In this document: piece by piece, positions 11,482-25,600 of the stretch
Layout: every line of letters begins with the position of its first letter
Numbering within the stretch: position 1 is the first letter of the stretch
Source: Aphelenchoides besseyi
Lineage: Eukaryota > Nematoda > Chromadorea > Rhabditida > Aphelenchoididae
Reading direction: 5' to 3'
Assembly (NCBI GenBank): GCA_024699855.1
Contig: JAMPIQ010000003.1
Span: 6,076,001-6,140,000, forward strand
DNA length: 64,000 nucleotides
Notes under the pieces: generated by a model
The model's input: only the letters and a program-made list of their open reading frames with translations
Database searches by the model: none
What the model was told of the DNA's origin: nothing
Position numbers and translations under genes: made by a program

Positions 11482-14400
11482 TTTCTCAGCAAATGATAAG
11501 ATCGGATCGATCGAAAGCGAGCGCTCAGTTCGATTGCTTTCAAACTCTGTTTGGTCAAAAGAGAGTTAATCATCGCAAGTGTTTATCAACTTGTTTGCTC
11601 GATTCAACTTTAAGGAAGTGTCGTAAATGTGAACAAATTAATTGGACCTTGAATTTAGGTTACGGGAACTTTCTTTGTTTATCTACCGCTTGTTGTGTAA
11701 ACGTCCTATTACTGTAAAACGTTGTCTAATAAAATTTCTCTTGATAATCAAACTTTCTAGTAGAACTGAACGAGCGCATTTAAATCAACAGAAAACCTAA
11801 CCCATTGGTCTAACGCGCCTTTTTCCTATGGTCAATATTTTGGACAAAGATCACGAAGAGCGCGCAAGAGGTGGGGCATTTCCTCCACTTGGCAAATCAA
11901 TTCAACGGCTTTAATGTGTGCGCAGGTCAAAAGAAAAAGTGACCGACGACCTTGTGGTTCCAATCGCTTTTTTATGTTTAATGAGTTTGCTCTTGAAAAG
12001 GGTCGAGATCCAACCAAAGGTGAATGGCCATTAGTTTCTCGACCAGTCGGCGAGGAACTGCGAGATTTTCGGCGGATTTGCTGTTAGAATGCTTTCCGTT
12101 GTGCGGCTTTTCATTTAAAGGATCATCGGCGATTGGACAAGAAGATATCCGTAGGGTGTTTTTTGAATCTCAGCGTAGTGAGCAGGTGTTGGGTCTTTTG
12201 TTTTGCGGCTACAATAACGTGGATAATACGATCATCGCGCATTCGATAAAGTAGCTCGTAGTCATTTTCTCTTATGATCCGATCCATTGGAGAGCTTTTG
12301 TGTTACTGTCCGACCAGCATTTGGGTTATTTGATGGACGTGAGAAAGCAAACGAATGGCCGGTGCTTAAGCGGCCTCCACGCAGTGGACGGACGCTTTTG
12401 CTCTGCGATTTGACGATCGAAAACGTCGCGCGCGCTCGACTTTCTCGGCACTTTCGTTCTCTTCTTTTCGTTGCCATCCGCAATTTTCGTCCAAATTCGT
12501 GAACGAGATTGCTCCTCAACTTTCGGTTTTGAAAGCTGCCAAAAATCGCATTTCTTCATTGTATGCAATTTCCAAATCGAAGTTGAAATTAGCGGAGATT
12601 AACTGTGTCGTCGTCTTGGCACAAAACTGCTGATTTGGCAATCAAATGGATTAATGTTCATTTTTGCGCTCTCGTCTTCTTGGGCCCGCTTTCCTTGTCC
12701 ACATTTTTTTCCGGAGTTTAAATTTAACGTTTGTTCTAGACGACGTCGAAATGACGTCAAAAGTTCAATGCGAAAAAGCTTTCCGCTTTACATTCTGGCC
12801 GCAGATTTTATTTTTGTCGTTAACTTCCGTTTTTGTATGCGTGCGGTCTGCACGTTTCAATCGAACATGAAAATCAACGGTCGGGAATTGGAGGTCGAAA
12901 AGTTCGAATGGCGACCGTGAAATGTGATAACAAAATTGCAGTCAAAAGCAGAGGTCGTCTCGCGCCATTTTTCGACAGATGGCCCAATAGTCATAAACTT
13001 CATACGGTAATTGATGACTATAATTGAACAGCAGTAATTTCGTTTGTCGCAATTGGAACTGAAAGAGTTTTTTTACAACTTTCGACGTGCTCTCGGTTCG
13101 ATCTCGCGACGACGCTCGTTGCGAGATGGACGGCGATCGCTGACACTTTGCGTTCTTTTGGCATTTTTGCCGTTGCTTCCCTTTCACCGCTATCGCCCTA
13201 TTTCTCGTCTGCGTTTTGCCAATTCGACGATTTCGGTTTCAGCCATCGCGTATACAACCTCAAACGTCCGCCAAATTTGCGCTCTGCGCAGCGCGTTGTG
13301 TCCGCAGACACACGAAACCACTAACTGCTGTGCCAGTGGCGATGCGGGCAGATGCAACTCTTGAGCGCAAACCAAAATAACCATCGCGTTTAAATTGTAA
13401 GTTGTTGCTTGATATTCTTTGTACTTTCGTTTTTATCGGCACGTTCTCTCGAGAATCCCAAAGCGTTCCGCTTTTTACGGAGTCTGGACGAACTTTTCGC
13501 TCGCTCTCGCCGTGCTCAACTATTGTTTGGTATTTTTTCCGCTTGTGTTTTGGCGTTCATTTCCATCAGTGACTGAAGGACGTTCGAACACGCGCACTGA
13601 ATTAGTTTGTCGTTATCATTTCGGAAATCGTGCGGCCAAATTCACGGATCGAGATGACAACGCGATTTTTTGGCGCCTAAAAACAAATGTGATGACGCGG
13701 TTTGTTAATGGAAATGACGCACGTATGCATAATCCATTGGCACTTTTGTTCGCTTTACATTTGATAGTTATGCGTGCATTTACCAAGCTTTCTTTCTGTC
13801 TGTCGCCTGTTTATTGAAAGTAAAAAAAGCTCTCGCTTTGGGTTCAATAAAACACGACTTTTCGCTGGGCGTTCGTTTTTTATAATTGGCCTTTGGGCAA
13901 GAGTGTACGGTGCGGACAAAGCGAATTGAACGGCGTGTGTGTTTCCTACGTGAATCAGTTTACAAATCACGTTTCGAGTTCAATAACCGTCTCGTCTGCT
14001 CAATTTGTCGATAACTTTTCGCTCTCAAAGGTCAAAAGACACGTGAGTCTGAACGGATTTCCGCTGAACGTGAACTCCGAGAATACAAATTTTGCGGTTC
14101 ATTTCTCCGACTTTCTTTTAAATTTTCTGTTTGGCGAGACGCTAGCGCTCGATTGTTCATGCACCTGTGGACATACGAGAGCAAATGAGGGAGCCACGAT
14201 CTTCGGTCGATCCTCACATAAAGAAGTTTAAAAGTCTAGAATACGGAGCTGAAATAAGCGACAGACTAAAAACCTGCAAAATAGCCGCCACAATGATGTT
14301 TCGCTTTCAATTTATTTGAATTTGTTCAATAGGCTAATGAGCAAATAGAATGAGAAAACCGAGTTATTTAATTGAACTTTGGCACAAAACTGTCGATGTT

Positions 14401-16443
14401 TATTTGAATAGTTGGTGCCGCCAAATAAAAAGTGTACGGTTGTCATTCTCGACTTCAAAGGTGTCCGACTGATGAGCGTGGTGCTCGTTTGCTCCGAAAA
14501 GCGACGTGGTTCATTTTTTTGGTATTTTAAGTTGCTTTTTTATTTTCAATATAATTCGTTTATGAACGAACTTACGGTAACAAAGGGAATGTGAGTTTTT
14601 GGAACTGATGAGGGTGGAGTAGAAGAGGAATTTGACGCCATTCGAGAATCGGAAATGTTTCGGACCAACTCGACTGTTTGTATTGCTGCGTGAGTTGTGC
14701 GTAATCGTCCGAGGGGTCGACTGACGTGGTTGTTAGACTTTGGGTTTGCCGCGATGAGAGAGCGCGGTTGTTGATAAAAACGTTTGTTTCGGCCGAACGT
14801 GAAGATGAAGTTTCAATTGGCTGCATTGCAATCTATTTGCTATTGTTTCTATTGCAATTATCATTAATACGCAATTGTGTCTAGCGCACAGGTGTTTACA
14901 AGTTGAATACCGTAATATCAGGTGCGAATTAGCAGTTCCGCTTTTAAGATCCGCGTTCTGGTTCTCGACTCTTTTCTTCAACACGTGTTTGCGTTTTCTG
15001 TTTTTGATGTGAACTCTTCTTTCTAACACCCCCACATTTGTTCAATTTGAGACAATCAATGTTTGTATTTCACATTTCCGGTAATTCTAATAATTCGACG
15101 AACGTTCAGTCCAGACGCGTTCGCTACGCACGAGTTTTGTGATTGTCCAGACATTTTGGTGCTACGCGACCGCTTTGCCGTTCGAGTTTTTTCATACGGT
15201 CTGCTGAAACACAAATCAATGTTCTCGAGCTGAAGTTCAATAGCGCGGAGCACGTGTTCTGTGGGCTGCAAAGTTCATTTTCTCTCTTCGTGTTTCTAAA
15301 CTTGCAATCATCCTGCGAATTACGTAGACTCGTGGTCTCTCACTTTCAATTGGTCTGACGTCTTAGTCTAGCGACTATTTACAGTATCCCTCTGTTGTCC
15401 ACAAATGTAAGCGAGCGATTAGCTGCGGACATTTGCATCTGCGAAGTAGAGGCGTTGGGAAAAGACAAAGACCGTTAAATTCGTGGGATTTGGTGCAACA
15501 ACGAACTACGTGCCAAAATCTGCATAATAAAAAGTTTTGCGAGCTCTTATAGCCAATCGATTCTTCTTGTTTTCAAACTGTTCATGTGAATTTATCAGTC
15601 GTCTGATGTGAATCACAAGAATGAAAGGCGTGAGTCGATTCCATGGAATTGACCAAAACTTCCGGTGAGCAATTGCAATCCCGTGAACTACAGATTATTA
15701 GAGCGATTAATTGGTTTGTCAAATTAATCGGATTAATGGCACGATAAAACGAAACTTTTATAGTTTTTCTAACAGTCAATAAGTCAATTAGTTCCTAACG
15801 TAGCTCCTGTCATAATCAAATTTTAATCCTTGGCAACAGGTGTTGATGAAATGCGTGGGTTGAAATTGCGTACTTGTTTTGTTCTACTGAATCGCTTATT
15901 GATATCCAATTTGTCACGAGCAGTGAAAGTTATTGACACTCAAAATCAGCGCAATGTTCTTCTTCGTGCCTTACTGGAATTCCGCTCCTTTTGCTGATTG
16001 CAATCGCCACGATTTGCGTCAAACTCAATAAAGATCTTCGGGGATGTTCATTCCGATGGTCCTGACCGCATCAAAGACCAAATAAAACACAAAATTAAAC
16101 GTCCTCATTGTTTGAGGTTTGTTTCTCATGACATTGCTTTTTCTTATGTTCAAATGGCGCATTTTCATTCCACCGTTTCCCAGCGTTCGTTTTTTTGCTT
16201 GTGGGTGCAAATAACCTTCTGTTTAATTGGCCTTTGTCCACAAGACCTTCTGATTAACGAAAATGGGCGTGGTCTTAGGGTCCGGCTTATCGGGTCGTTT
16301 GGTGAGCTTGTACGCGATATAAAGCTATTTTATCGAGCGATAAAGTTTGTTAACTGTTGGTCAGTCTTTCGTGTCGTGTATGTTTTTTTACAGATAACAA
16401 CGAGTTTTTTCAGGCGGTTGTCCAACCACCGTTACCACCAATC
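11482..16443. other. Large intergenic block upstream of the AEBP2-like gene
   Basis: Nearly 5 kb without a gene I can defend. Open frames reach about 130-200 codons (for example 13419-13817 and 15998-16600) but their translations are rich in Phe, Arg and Ser without domain pattern and are not joined by splice sites. The last part contains the upstream exon/intron of the next gene: an acceptor TTTTTTCAG at about 16413 opens the exon carrying the ATG. Such a long gene-poor stretch beside a chromatin regulator may hold cis-regulatory DNA, which is inference only. Confidence 0.45.
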
Positions 16444-17965
16444 ATGGCCATCGTTGAGTTGCGTAATGCGAAAAAACACGCATGGGACGGGCGTGTGGAC
16501 TCAACAACAGCCGACGACCGCTTCAGCCCGTCGCGCGACTCGTTGGACTCCGGATTCGAGTCGTCGTTTCCGGCCAGTCCTGACTCACAGGCAGCACTAG
16601 TGCCAGTCGAGTTGCCGTTGGATGCACCGCCACAACTCGACAAGTGCCCTTCACTGCTTCCAACAGTGATTGAAAATGTGGAGGAGGACGATGAGCCGGC
16701 CTGTAAAATGCCGCGTTTGTTGCCGATGGGTGAAGAACCGACGAGTTTGGACAACATCAGTGACTCGACATCACCCACTGTTCCTGATGCCGATGAAGAA
16801 CCGCAGCCTGAAGCCACGGCTATTGTTGAGGACCAAGTCTTCGCAAAGCCGACAAAAAAAGTTCGAGTAATCACTCCAACCGACTCAACGGATCTTCACA
16901 ATCCGTACTCATCGGCGTTCAAACCGCGGCATTGCTGTCGCTGGGCCGATTGTGACGTACAGTTCTTCGACATCAACGAACTGTACGATCACGCTATGTC
17001 GGCTCATTTGGATGAACTCCGTCCATCAGCCAGTGGTAGCACAAAAATGGAGAACGGCGCGGTTGAACCGAAAGTGAGACCGACTCGCGACGACCAGAAA
17101 GAGAACGACAACACCTTCGAGTGTTTGTGGGTCGATTGCGAGATGTCGTTGAAGCGAGGAACGGCTGAGAAAAAAGTGAGTTTTGATGCGGAATTCGTTT
17201 TTTAACTATTCAAATTTTTTAGTATGAATGGCTTCGATCGCACTTCCGTGCACGACATGCATCGAAAGCTCAACCATTTCGATGCCTAATGTCCGGATGC
17301 CCGATCCGGTTCTCAAGCGAAAAGGCACTTCATGCCCATTTGCTGAGTGCGCATGATGATCGTCGTACAAGTAAGTTTTCAAGAAATACTCGGTCTTCGA
17401 AAAAACTTATGGCCAAATTGAATGCCATTTAATGAGTTTTGGTCGTAGGCGGTTGTGTGCAGACACTTACGCCAAACAACATTGCAATTTGTCGTATTAA
17501 CCATACGAATTAGATTAAAAAATAATCCCATACACGGGAGCCAAAATATTAGACAATACCCTGCAAAAAAATAATTTAATTTCTTGCAGATCGCAAAGTA
17601 CAACCGACCATGGTCAAATCGATCTCATGTTTCGATTACACTCTGCCTGTTCGGTCCGAATCATGTAAATTTTCTGTATCATTATGTTAACTGAACAATT
17701 ATTTCAGATGGAGTTTACGACTTCCTGGACCAACACACGCTCAACCTGATTGGACAGAAGGTTGAGGCGTTCTACGCAGAAGAAACGTCAAAATCCGTGG
17801 CCAATACGGAAAACAATCAGATCGTCTCTGTTGAATTGATTCCTCGTATGAAACAAACAGAGACGATCAGGTGTCTACGCCAACTTTTTCCGAAGGTAAG
17901 TCTTCGATTTTCGCTACGGCTAATCCACGGATTTAATTTTTCAGCGAATCGAAAAAGCGAAATAA
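16444..17965 (+). CDS. AEBP2/Jing-like C2H2 zinc-finger protein (PRC2 cofactor)
   Basis: Five exons give about 380 residues. The N-terminal 150 residues are acidic and Ser/Pro-rich. Three C2H2 fingers follow: CCRWADC...HAMSAH at about residues 164-186, CLWVDC...HFRARH, and FRCLMSGC...HLLSAH; the C-x4-C spacing and the first-finger WADC/WVDC pattern match AEBP2/Jing. The C-terminal part (YDFLDQHTLNLIGQKVEAF, then LFPKRIEKAK) aligns in order with the AEBP2 region that binds PRC2 and RBBP4/nucleosomes. In flies and mammals these proteins are accessory subunits of Polycomb repressive complex 2, so a nuclear chromatin role is inferred. Start chosen at the first ATG after the TTTTTTCAG acceptor; upstream coding sequence is not excluded. 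Confidence 0.85.
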
Positions 17966-19349
17966 TCGTCAGTTGTTTTTAAAACTGTTTCGATTAATCC
18001 GAATCCTCGGGTCTTCAACACAATCATAATGGTTCGTGACCTCAGCAGTTTGGATGTTCTTTGAAATGTTTTGTATTCGCCCCAACTCACTCAATGGTAT
18101 TTTTATTATAACTAATGGGTATCTCGTCAACTTTTCTGTACTCTAATTATTATTTCCGCATGTACTCAAAATTTACGTCATTTTGCCGGAAAGGCGCCAA
18201 TTTGTTTTGTTCTTTAATCTCAGCAACTTGCAGTTCAACGAATATCACGCCATTTGTAACTATTAATTTTGAGCGTAATCCGTAATTTTTGTATGAACTA
18301 ACCATCATTGTTACTTTCTTCTGTTCGCTCTTTATCCATTGGTCTTTAAACTCAAAGTAAGCTCCAATTTTATTTTCCACCTCTACATTAGTCTACTATA
18401 ATTTGCTCAAAATTATTTCCTTTTCCACCTCCAATATGAACATACCATTCGTTTTGTACATAATGTAAACTTTCTCTGTTGAAAACGGGTACCGTAGCCT
18501 AGAGTCACAAAGCTCTTCAAGTCACTTTCTATCAAATCACAAGATCCATTGTCGTTCCAATATCCGTTGTCCAGCCCTTTCATGTCTATTGTTAAAACTC
18601 AGGCTTTAAACTCAAACTGTTCAAAAAAGATACATTCATGAATCTCTACTTGTTTTTTAATTTTAGTCAGCCGGTAGTTCCTAACCTTTCTCAGGAATTT
18701 GTTCTTCTAAATTATTCGTTGTGTTCTCAATGTTTTCACGTTATTTAAATTTGAAAGTTGGATTGTTTGTGGTGTGATAATAAAGCAATTACAGAAATGT
18801 TTTTTAATGTCGATAATGTGAAGAAATCTAATGTGCGCGTGACGTGGATAAGTCGCTTATTGTCGAGGTGTTCTAATACGCAAATTTGCAAACAGAGTAC
18901 TCACGTGTTACAAAACTTTTGTACCTTGAAACAGTGTTACATTTTTCGATTGTATTTTGGAATGTTACAATCTTGTAACGGTAGAAGACCAGGACTAGTT
19001 AATTAAATTACGACACAATTGTTTGTCTTGTTAATCAGGAATTTCAATCATAAAGACACGCGTGCCATCAAATAACATCGTATCTTCAAACTAATTAAGC
19101 AGAATCATTTGTTGCATTCATTTAAGGAGATGGAAAATTCAACAAACATCGTTCAAATCAATGAATGGCGTTTATTGAGAGCAGTCAAATGATTCTATGA
19201 AGTTTTTTGTCGGTCATTTTACTTTAAGTCCGTTCTTCTCCGTCCAATTCACATCTTTCTGTTTAGTTTATGGACGATAAAGAAGGTTCATGAATACTTA
19301 CAAAAATCAAAGACCGACGTCATATACAACCCGCTCAAATAGACGACGA
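17966..19349. other. Convergent intergenic region
   Basis: AT-rich DNA between two convergent genes (AEBP2-like, plus; CNOT2, minus). No supported gene; the frames at 18150-18380 (minus) and 18758-19006 (plus) have no recognisable features. Probably the two 3' UTRs plus spacer. Confidence 0.5.
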
Positions 19350-21241
19350 TCAAACATTTTTATTTGAGAAATGTGCTGCCATGTTCGGCGTTTGTTGAGA
19401 AGGAAGAAAACCATCTGCGGTTGGTGTCTGCTGTGCGCCACTGCTTATCGGATAGTTTCCGTTCGTGCTTCCTGTTCCGCCGTTGTTCAACCCAGTAAAT
19501 GCACTGACCGGTGTCGGTCGACCCTCGAGCATCTTGAACTCCAATTTCATTTCTTGTGGCACCTAGAACATAACTAAACGCTAATACCAATCTATCCACT
19601 TACTTTTCTCCATTGTACAGGATCGAAGATGTGATACGAACCAAGTTCATACTCCGCAGTCAACTCTTTCGCAATGTAGAACGGATTTCTCGTCACCCAA
19701 ACGTGTTTTCCCATGTGATATCGCCAATCTCGTTGGTATCTAAAAATAGAAATTATGTCAAGTCGAATAGTTAAAATTTACAATTCGGAAGCAGCTGCTA
19801 ACTGGTAAACTTGTCCGGGCGAATTGTAGAAAATGTAGAAGAGAAGATCTTCGGACAATTTTCCCATTTTCACGGGCGGAAGTTTCTCTCGAATAAACTG
19901 ATTTGTTAGGTACTCTTCCGGTACTTTCACATCCGAGTCTTTCGGATTGCACGGCGCATCGGACCACGGACCAGCGAATGTTTGATGGAGATTGCGCCTA
20001 AAAGAATCGACTCGTTGTGAACAAAAAATGTTTTCGGCTCACTCAGAATGTGGGAATTTAAGTCCTAATTTCGAGATGTCCATTCCGAGCGAAATTTGAA
20101 CAAGTCCGGGTGTGGTATCGGCGGATCGAATGAACGAAACCAAACCGGCCATTCCATACTGATCGCATAAGAGTCCGGGAGGAATGTTGGAAACACTTCC
20201 TGGAATTCGCGATGGTTGTCGTCGCATTACTATTTGATGAACATAAATAATTTATTCTCCCTCAATTGAAAATTAAAAAAACCGATTCTGTTCCCAAGAT
20301 CGAAAAGCCGAAGGTGTCAAAACGTTCCCTACGAAATGACACACGCAGTTTTTTTTTGATTAATCCGAAGTTTTTATGCTGATTTGGGAATTTACCGTCG
20401 TTATGAGTCTTGATTCCCGTTTTTGTTTCCTTTCCGTTCTCATTGTTGCCGGTTCCATTAGACAGCAAATTGGCGGTTGGATTCGACATTTGATGTTGGG
20501 CAAAAGTCGAGTGCACAGAAGAAATGCTTTGCGCTTCGGAACCGATTACTTGACTGCTCGAAACGGCATTCAACTGCTGTTGCGATTGGACGGCACCGGG
20601 TAGAGCGGGAAAGTCCTCAGACTGAAGTGTGAATTCAGATTGAGGAGCAAAACCCGAAGCATCACCGACACCTCTCATTAGACTTGCTGAAATCGATGGA
20701 AATAACAAAATAAAGAAAACGAATTCAATTAACCGTATGGTAACCGACTTTGCGCCAACACATCTTTGGGCACAAACATTGCGGGCAGATTAATTGACGT
20801 ACTGTTGAACATTGAGTTGGGATGAGGTGCGGGTGAGGAATCGTTGAGCGATGGGAATTCGGCATCCAATTCGTTGATCAAATTCGACGAATCGAGTGCG
20901 TGAAATCCCATCCGTTGTGATGTCGGTGGTTGTTGAGGTGGTCGTTGAGTCGTGAAAGGGAATGTTGAGAATGCGCCGGGTGGCAATTGCTGGGGCAACG
21001 TCGGAGTACTTCGGTGATTGAGTACGGCGGCAGACATGACTGTTGGATTGAGAACCTTTGTCGTGCTATGACCATTGTTATGTCCTCCTTTAAATGAATG
21101 AGCAAAAATGATAAGAACGAAGAACCTACCTAATAAAGAGGCTTGGCCGGGATTATTGCTAACAGAATTTGAAGATGGTTGCTGTTGTGGCGGAGCTCGT
21201 GAGGCGAGCAAAGTGCCACTGCTCATAGAGCTCGTTCGCAT
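19350..21241 (-). CDS. CNOT2: CCR4-NOT complex subunit 2
   Basis: Scaffold subunit of the CCR4-NOT deadenylase complex, acting in mRNA decay and repression. Eight or so exons. The N-terminal half is Gln/Ser/Asn/Pro-rich and disordered (residues 1-200). It contains two family motifs, NELDAEFPSLND and FTLQSEDFPALPG, that recur in CNOT2. The C-terminal NOT-box domain is clear: DQYGMAGLVSFIRSADTTPG, LGMDISKLGL, NLHQTFAGPW, the EDLLFYIFYNSPGQVYQL segment, YQRDWRYHMGKHVWVTRNP and FDPVQWRKVPQEMKLEF. The tail after the NOT box is short and polar. ATG 21241 is preceded by non-coding sequence and is the most upstream in-frame start seen. Confidence 0.95.
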
Positions 21242-22630
21242 GTTACTTTACTTCTGCAGAACCTTAACAGCATGTTCTTCGTGCTGTCAAAGTTGAAGGA
21301 TGAGCAGCGAGAAGCAGCCCAACCGTGTTGTGATGATCGGCCGCTACAGAGATCGTCGAGTGTTTGTTATCCACAAATGAGTGGAGATGTTCGATAAAAA
21401 TCAATAACACAGATGTTGATTCTGAAAACAACGTTTCTGTGAAAACAACAAACTGAAAGAGTGCGCGCACGTGTCACATTCACGGATGGGTTTGCCGTAT
21501 CGATGAAAAGAAAAACTGCCGATTTTTACAACGTCAAAATGATTGAAAAGAAAAAAGCCGCAAGTCCGCGATTAAAAAAGTGTTTTTGTTGCTGAAAACG
21601 ACCAACTAACGGCAACAATGGAGTAGAGCAGAAGCATGTGAGGAAAGCGGATTGACGAAGCGTTGGCAGAAAGTCGTGCATTATGCCAAATCATTGATTA
21701 AAGTTAGTAATCACAAAAACATGACAAATAATTTCGTGAACTACAAACAATAGGAGCTTGTTTGATTGATGTTCAGCGGTTGAAGTGCTTGTGCGTTGGT
21801 TGTCTAATTTGAACGATCGAACTGATTGTTGATACTCGATTTGAACTTATTAGTCGATGAAAACTCACGTTTCTTCGCAAACGAGGGCGCACCGAACGTC
21901 AAGACGAGCAGTCGAATTGGTTAAAAAAAGTTCGGGGCACACGCTACTTGTTTCTCCAAATTTCGCGCTGCTTCTACGATGTCAATCATAACATTGGTCA
22001 CGCCTTGAATCTAAGTAAACTCACGATCTACTACCCTCTCTTTAGCCATTGTGCTCTCTGAATGCTCCCGCTGGCGGTGCGGATGTTTTTGTTACTTTCG
22101 GTCCGCCGTGCAAAGGCCGCGGCGCCATGGAACGTTCGAATAAAAACACGGCTGCCAGAAAGAAGTATATACTCTTGTTGTTATTGGGAAGAAAAAACCG
22201 AAAGAGAGAGAAAACTGCACCGCGTACTTTCTCTCTCGCCCGCTGCACATTTTATCGGTTGTCAACTGGGAACGGAAAGGCGGACGCACACTCTTGACAT
22301 TCGACTACGAGAAACCAGGGGGCTGTGCGTCGCTATACCAATCGTAAGTGCTCGCTGACGAAAAAGCTGGCACTTTTTCCCTTCACGACCACAATGCCAA
22401 CCGCCATTTCAAGTGACTATTTTCGCTAAAATCTTTAAAATTAACTGCAAATAACAAAAATAACTGAACTAAAAATCTGTTCGCAATACAAAATGCTCTA
22501 AGAAATCTCCTCGTCCTATTTTATCTGCGCCACTATTCGACTTTAAACTGCGAACGTTCGCTGAAAGAAAGAGATCAACTGCAGTGACTTTAGAGCTTGA
22601 CGCCCTCGAATCAAAGGATGTGAATTGAAA
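21242..22630. other. Divergent intergenic region (CNOT2 / GOLM1-like)
   Basis: Divergent promoter region of 1.4 kb for CNOT2 (minus) and the GOLM1-like gene (plus). Overlapping frames around 22049-22358 are short and mutually contradictory, so I take the DNA as non-coding. No clear TATA box was identified. Confidence 0.45.
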
Positions 22631-25600
22631 ATGGTCAATTTACTCCAAGGTAGTTGGAAGAAAAAACTGTTTCTGCTCGTGATCTTCTCCTTAATTTCCA
22701 TTGTTGTGATTCGAGATCGTCATGGCAACTCCAATCAGTTGGAGCAACTGCGCAAAAGATTACTCGTCTGCACTCATTACTCCGATTCACTGGTCACTCA
22801 ACTAGAAGGTGAACGACAGTCAACGCATCTCTCAACACGTAATTTCAGTGATTCAACGATACAAAGTGAAGATCGAGAGTTTGATCGAACAACAGAAGAA
22901 TGTCAGCGGACGGACTTCTGAGAGTAAGCGAATTTCCAACCAATTTTGTTTATTTCTGAATTCCAGGCCTGGAGAGTCGAATTCGAGAGTTGACGTTCAA
23001 AAACGATCGCTGTCAAGTTTGTTAAACAGAGAACAACAAGTTTATATCTCGGAATTGTAGAGCGAGCTTTCGGATTACAAAAAAAAGAATCAGGACTCCG
23101 AAACCGTTGTACAGATCAAGGTATCTCGACTCTTTTACTTTGAATATCCCGGAATTTAGAACGAGAACGCTCAGTATCGAACTAAAATTGACGAATTGAA
23201 TAACAAAATTGGAGAGTTGAATGTGAGTTTCGGGTTTTGCCACACCAATTTGAATGTCTTTTACAGAAACAACTAAAGTCAACAAACATTGAGGAGAAAC
23301 CAGTTAATTTGACGCTTAAAAAAGAGGTTAGTTAAGAGATTTCGGATTTGAACGGTAAAACTTGGAATTGGGAGTCGGGAGTTGGAGTTGAAAAGGCGCT
23401 CAAATTGTACGCAGTTGACGAATTCCAAACCGGCGGTTGAACGTACGACTGGGCTGATTGTTGTACGAATGGCCAGGAAACAAACTGCGAGTTATAAGAG
23501 GACGAGAACAAATCGTTACCGAAGTTGACGGATTGCGGTTCGGGAAATTGAAGCATCGGACTAAAAGCGGATGGAACCGAATCTGGAAAACGAAATAACG
23601 ACGATTGTGAAGCGGGAATCGAATATGCTGATCGAGCTGACGACTCGTTTGTTGTGCCGTTTGATCGCACCCAACAGCCGGAATTCGAAACGGAAGCTAG
23701 TGCTTGGTTGTTGAAATCATTTGTTGACGTCCACTGAAGTAATAGCAATATAAGAGCGTAAATTTGAAGACAAATTTACCGCCGAATTTCCTATTAAATG
23801 ACTTGAAATCGATGTGTCTTGTGGAATATTGATTGAACCCGCTTCTTCAATGTGAATTGAGCGTCTTTGGATGCATTTCTTGTGACGTTTAACTTGTCGT
23901 CTAAATCATGAATAGTTGACTGTGAAGGAAACAACTACCGTCGTTTAAAATTTCCATTGTCAAACATGTCGAGGAATCGAGTGGATAACATCCAGTAGTT
24001 GCCTTTTCGTTCCTGGGTACCTGTTGCTCCATCACGTGCAACCTTCACGAAACAGTCGTTCAACGAAAGATTATGTCGAATCGAGTTCTGCCAACCTTGT
24101 CGTCGCTTTAGGTCAGCATTTCGATAGAATGGAAATTTACGATCGATGAACTGAAACTCGTTAATGAAAATCGACATTCTTGCTTACATTGTAAATCTGC
24201 GAAAGTGTGAGCCGACCATCCGGCGACGAGTTCAAAGCCATTGAAATCAGGGCTACGTACGAGTAAGGTGGTTTGTCTTCAGAATACTCCCTGAAACATC
24301 AAGAAGTTTTCATCGTTTTTGTATACGCGATTTCGGGTGTTTTTGTTTTCAAATTGAATCAAAACAAGCGCGCAGCAGAAGAACGCAAAACGTGGATGTT
24401 GTGGGAAAAAAAGAACGATGGTTGTGCCGTTGGACTTACCGTTTCGATTGTTGATCGGGAATGTTTTGAGAACACATTGACGGCTGAGCAGAAGCGAACG
24501 TGTGTCCATTAATCGTACTGTTGTTCAACATCGAAAACCGTCTGAAAGTTGAGATCGTTAGTTGGAAAGCACGTTCGTGAAAAGCACAATCTCGCAATTA
24601 GATAAACGGCGGTCAAACAGTTCGTCGAATCTGCAGCTTCCCGACTCAACACGGCAGCGTCATCGGCGCCATTCAACTACGGTGTTTTGACGTTCAGTGC
24701 TCTCAAGTTCAACGTGTTCATTTTCCTAAACAAATTCCGCCGTCGATTGGGGCGACCGACTGATGAGGCGGTCGATTGCAATCGACACTCATCGTTTTCG
24801 TATTCATCGGCCCCGTTCTCCATTTTATTTTTGTATCATCCCAACCAATCGTCGGCAATTCGCAACTCTCATTGTACACTTACCGTAACCCTCAATTGTT
24901 TCTCTGCTTAATGAGCACAATCCGCGATTTCCGTTACCGTAATTTGTTTTCAATTAAAGGCCGATTCAAAGTTTTCAAAGGAAAGGTCTTCGGACTCGTT
25001 GGGGACATTCAGTTGCTTTCAGTTGACCGTTGGGTTGAGCGCATAAAACGAAAACATTCGCGCGGCGGCGCCGTTCTCATCAGTTGACTCACGACTTGAG
25101 TTCATTCACTCAACCAATTTCACGCGTTTTGGTGGACTTGGCATTCTCGTTTCTAATTGCTGACAAATCGAAGGTCACGAAAAGGTTGTGAAAACGGAAA
25201 TGCGCGAAAGAACTCGAAGTGAACGGATCGTCTAAAGAAAGTCAATTGAATTCACAACGATTCTACGATTGAATATCGTCGTATTTTGTGTGTTACAACG
25301 AACGTGATCGGTCGCTTTTCTCTTTGCTTTTAATCGTCTACGTTTTCGATCAATTGAAATGCCACAGTTCTCATTTCGTTTGTTGCTGTAAATTCGGCAA
25401 TTCTTTTGATCGGCAATTCTCTTGCTTCACAATCAAAGCTGTGAACAATGTTTTCGATTTTCAGGTCCCCGATCAAGTCGATCAGTTGCCACAAGTTTCA
25501 GCGCCTGATCCGCCCAAACTCGAAGTTGCACTGTTGGATAATGAGCAGAAGCATCGGAATGAAGCGCAGGTTTACGCTAACGGTCCGAACGTTCATTTTC

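Noticed and set aside
13419..13817. 132-codon plus-strand open frame in the 11.5-16.4 kb block
   Set aside because: Translation is Phe/Arg/Leu-rich with no domain, signal or splice continuation, and similar-length frames occur on other frames nearby; treated as chance.
15998..16600. 200-codon plus-strand open frame overlapping the AEBP2-like first exon
   Set aside because: The AEBP2-like reading uses a different frame here and is supported by acidic/Ser-rich composition running into zinc fingers; the longer frame ends without features.
16410..16874. 154-codon minus-strand frame opposite the AEBP2-like exon
   Set aside because: Antisense shadow of a codon-biased real exon.
22049..22358. Three overlapping open frames upstream of the GOLM1-like gene
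   Set aside because: Mutually exclusive frames with basic low-complexity translations and no splice linkage; more likely promoter/5' UTR DNA.
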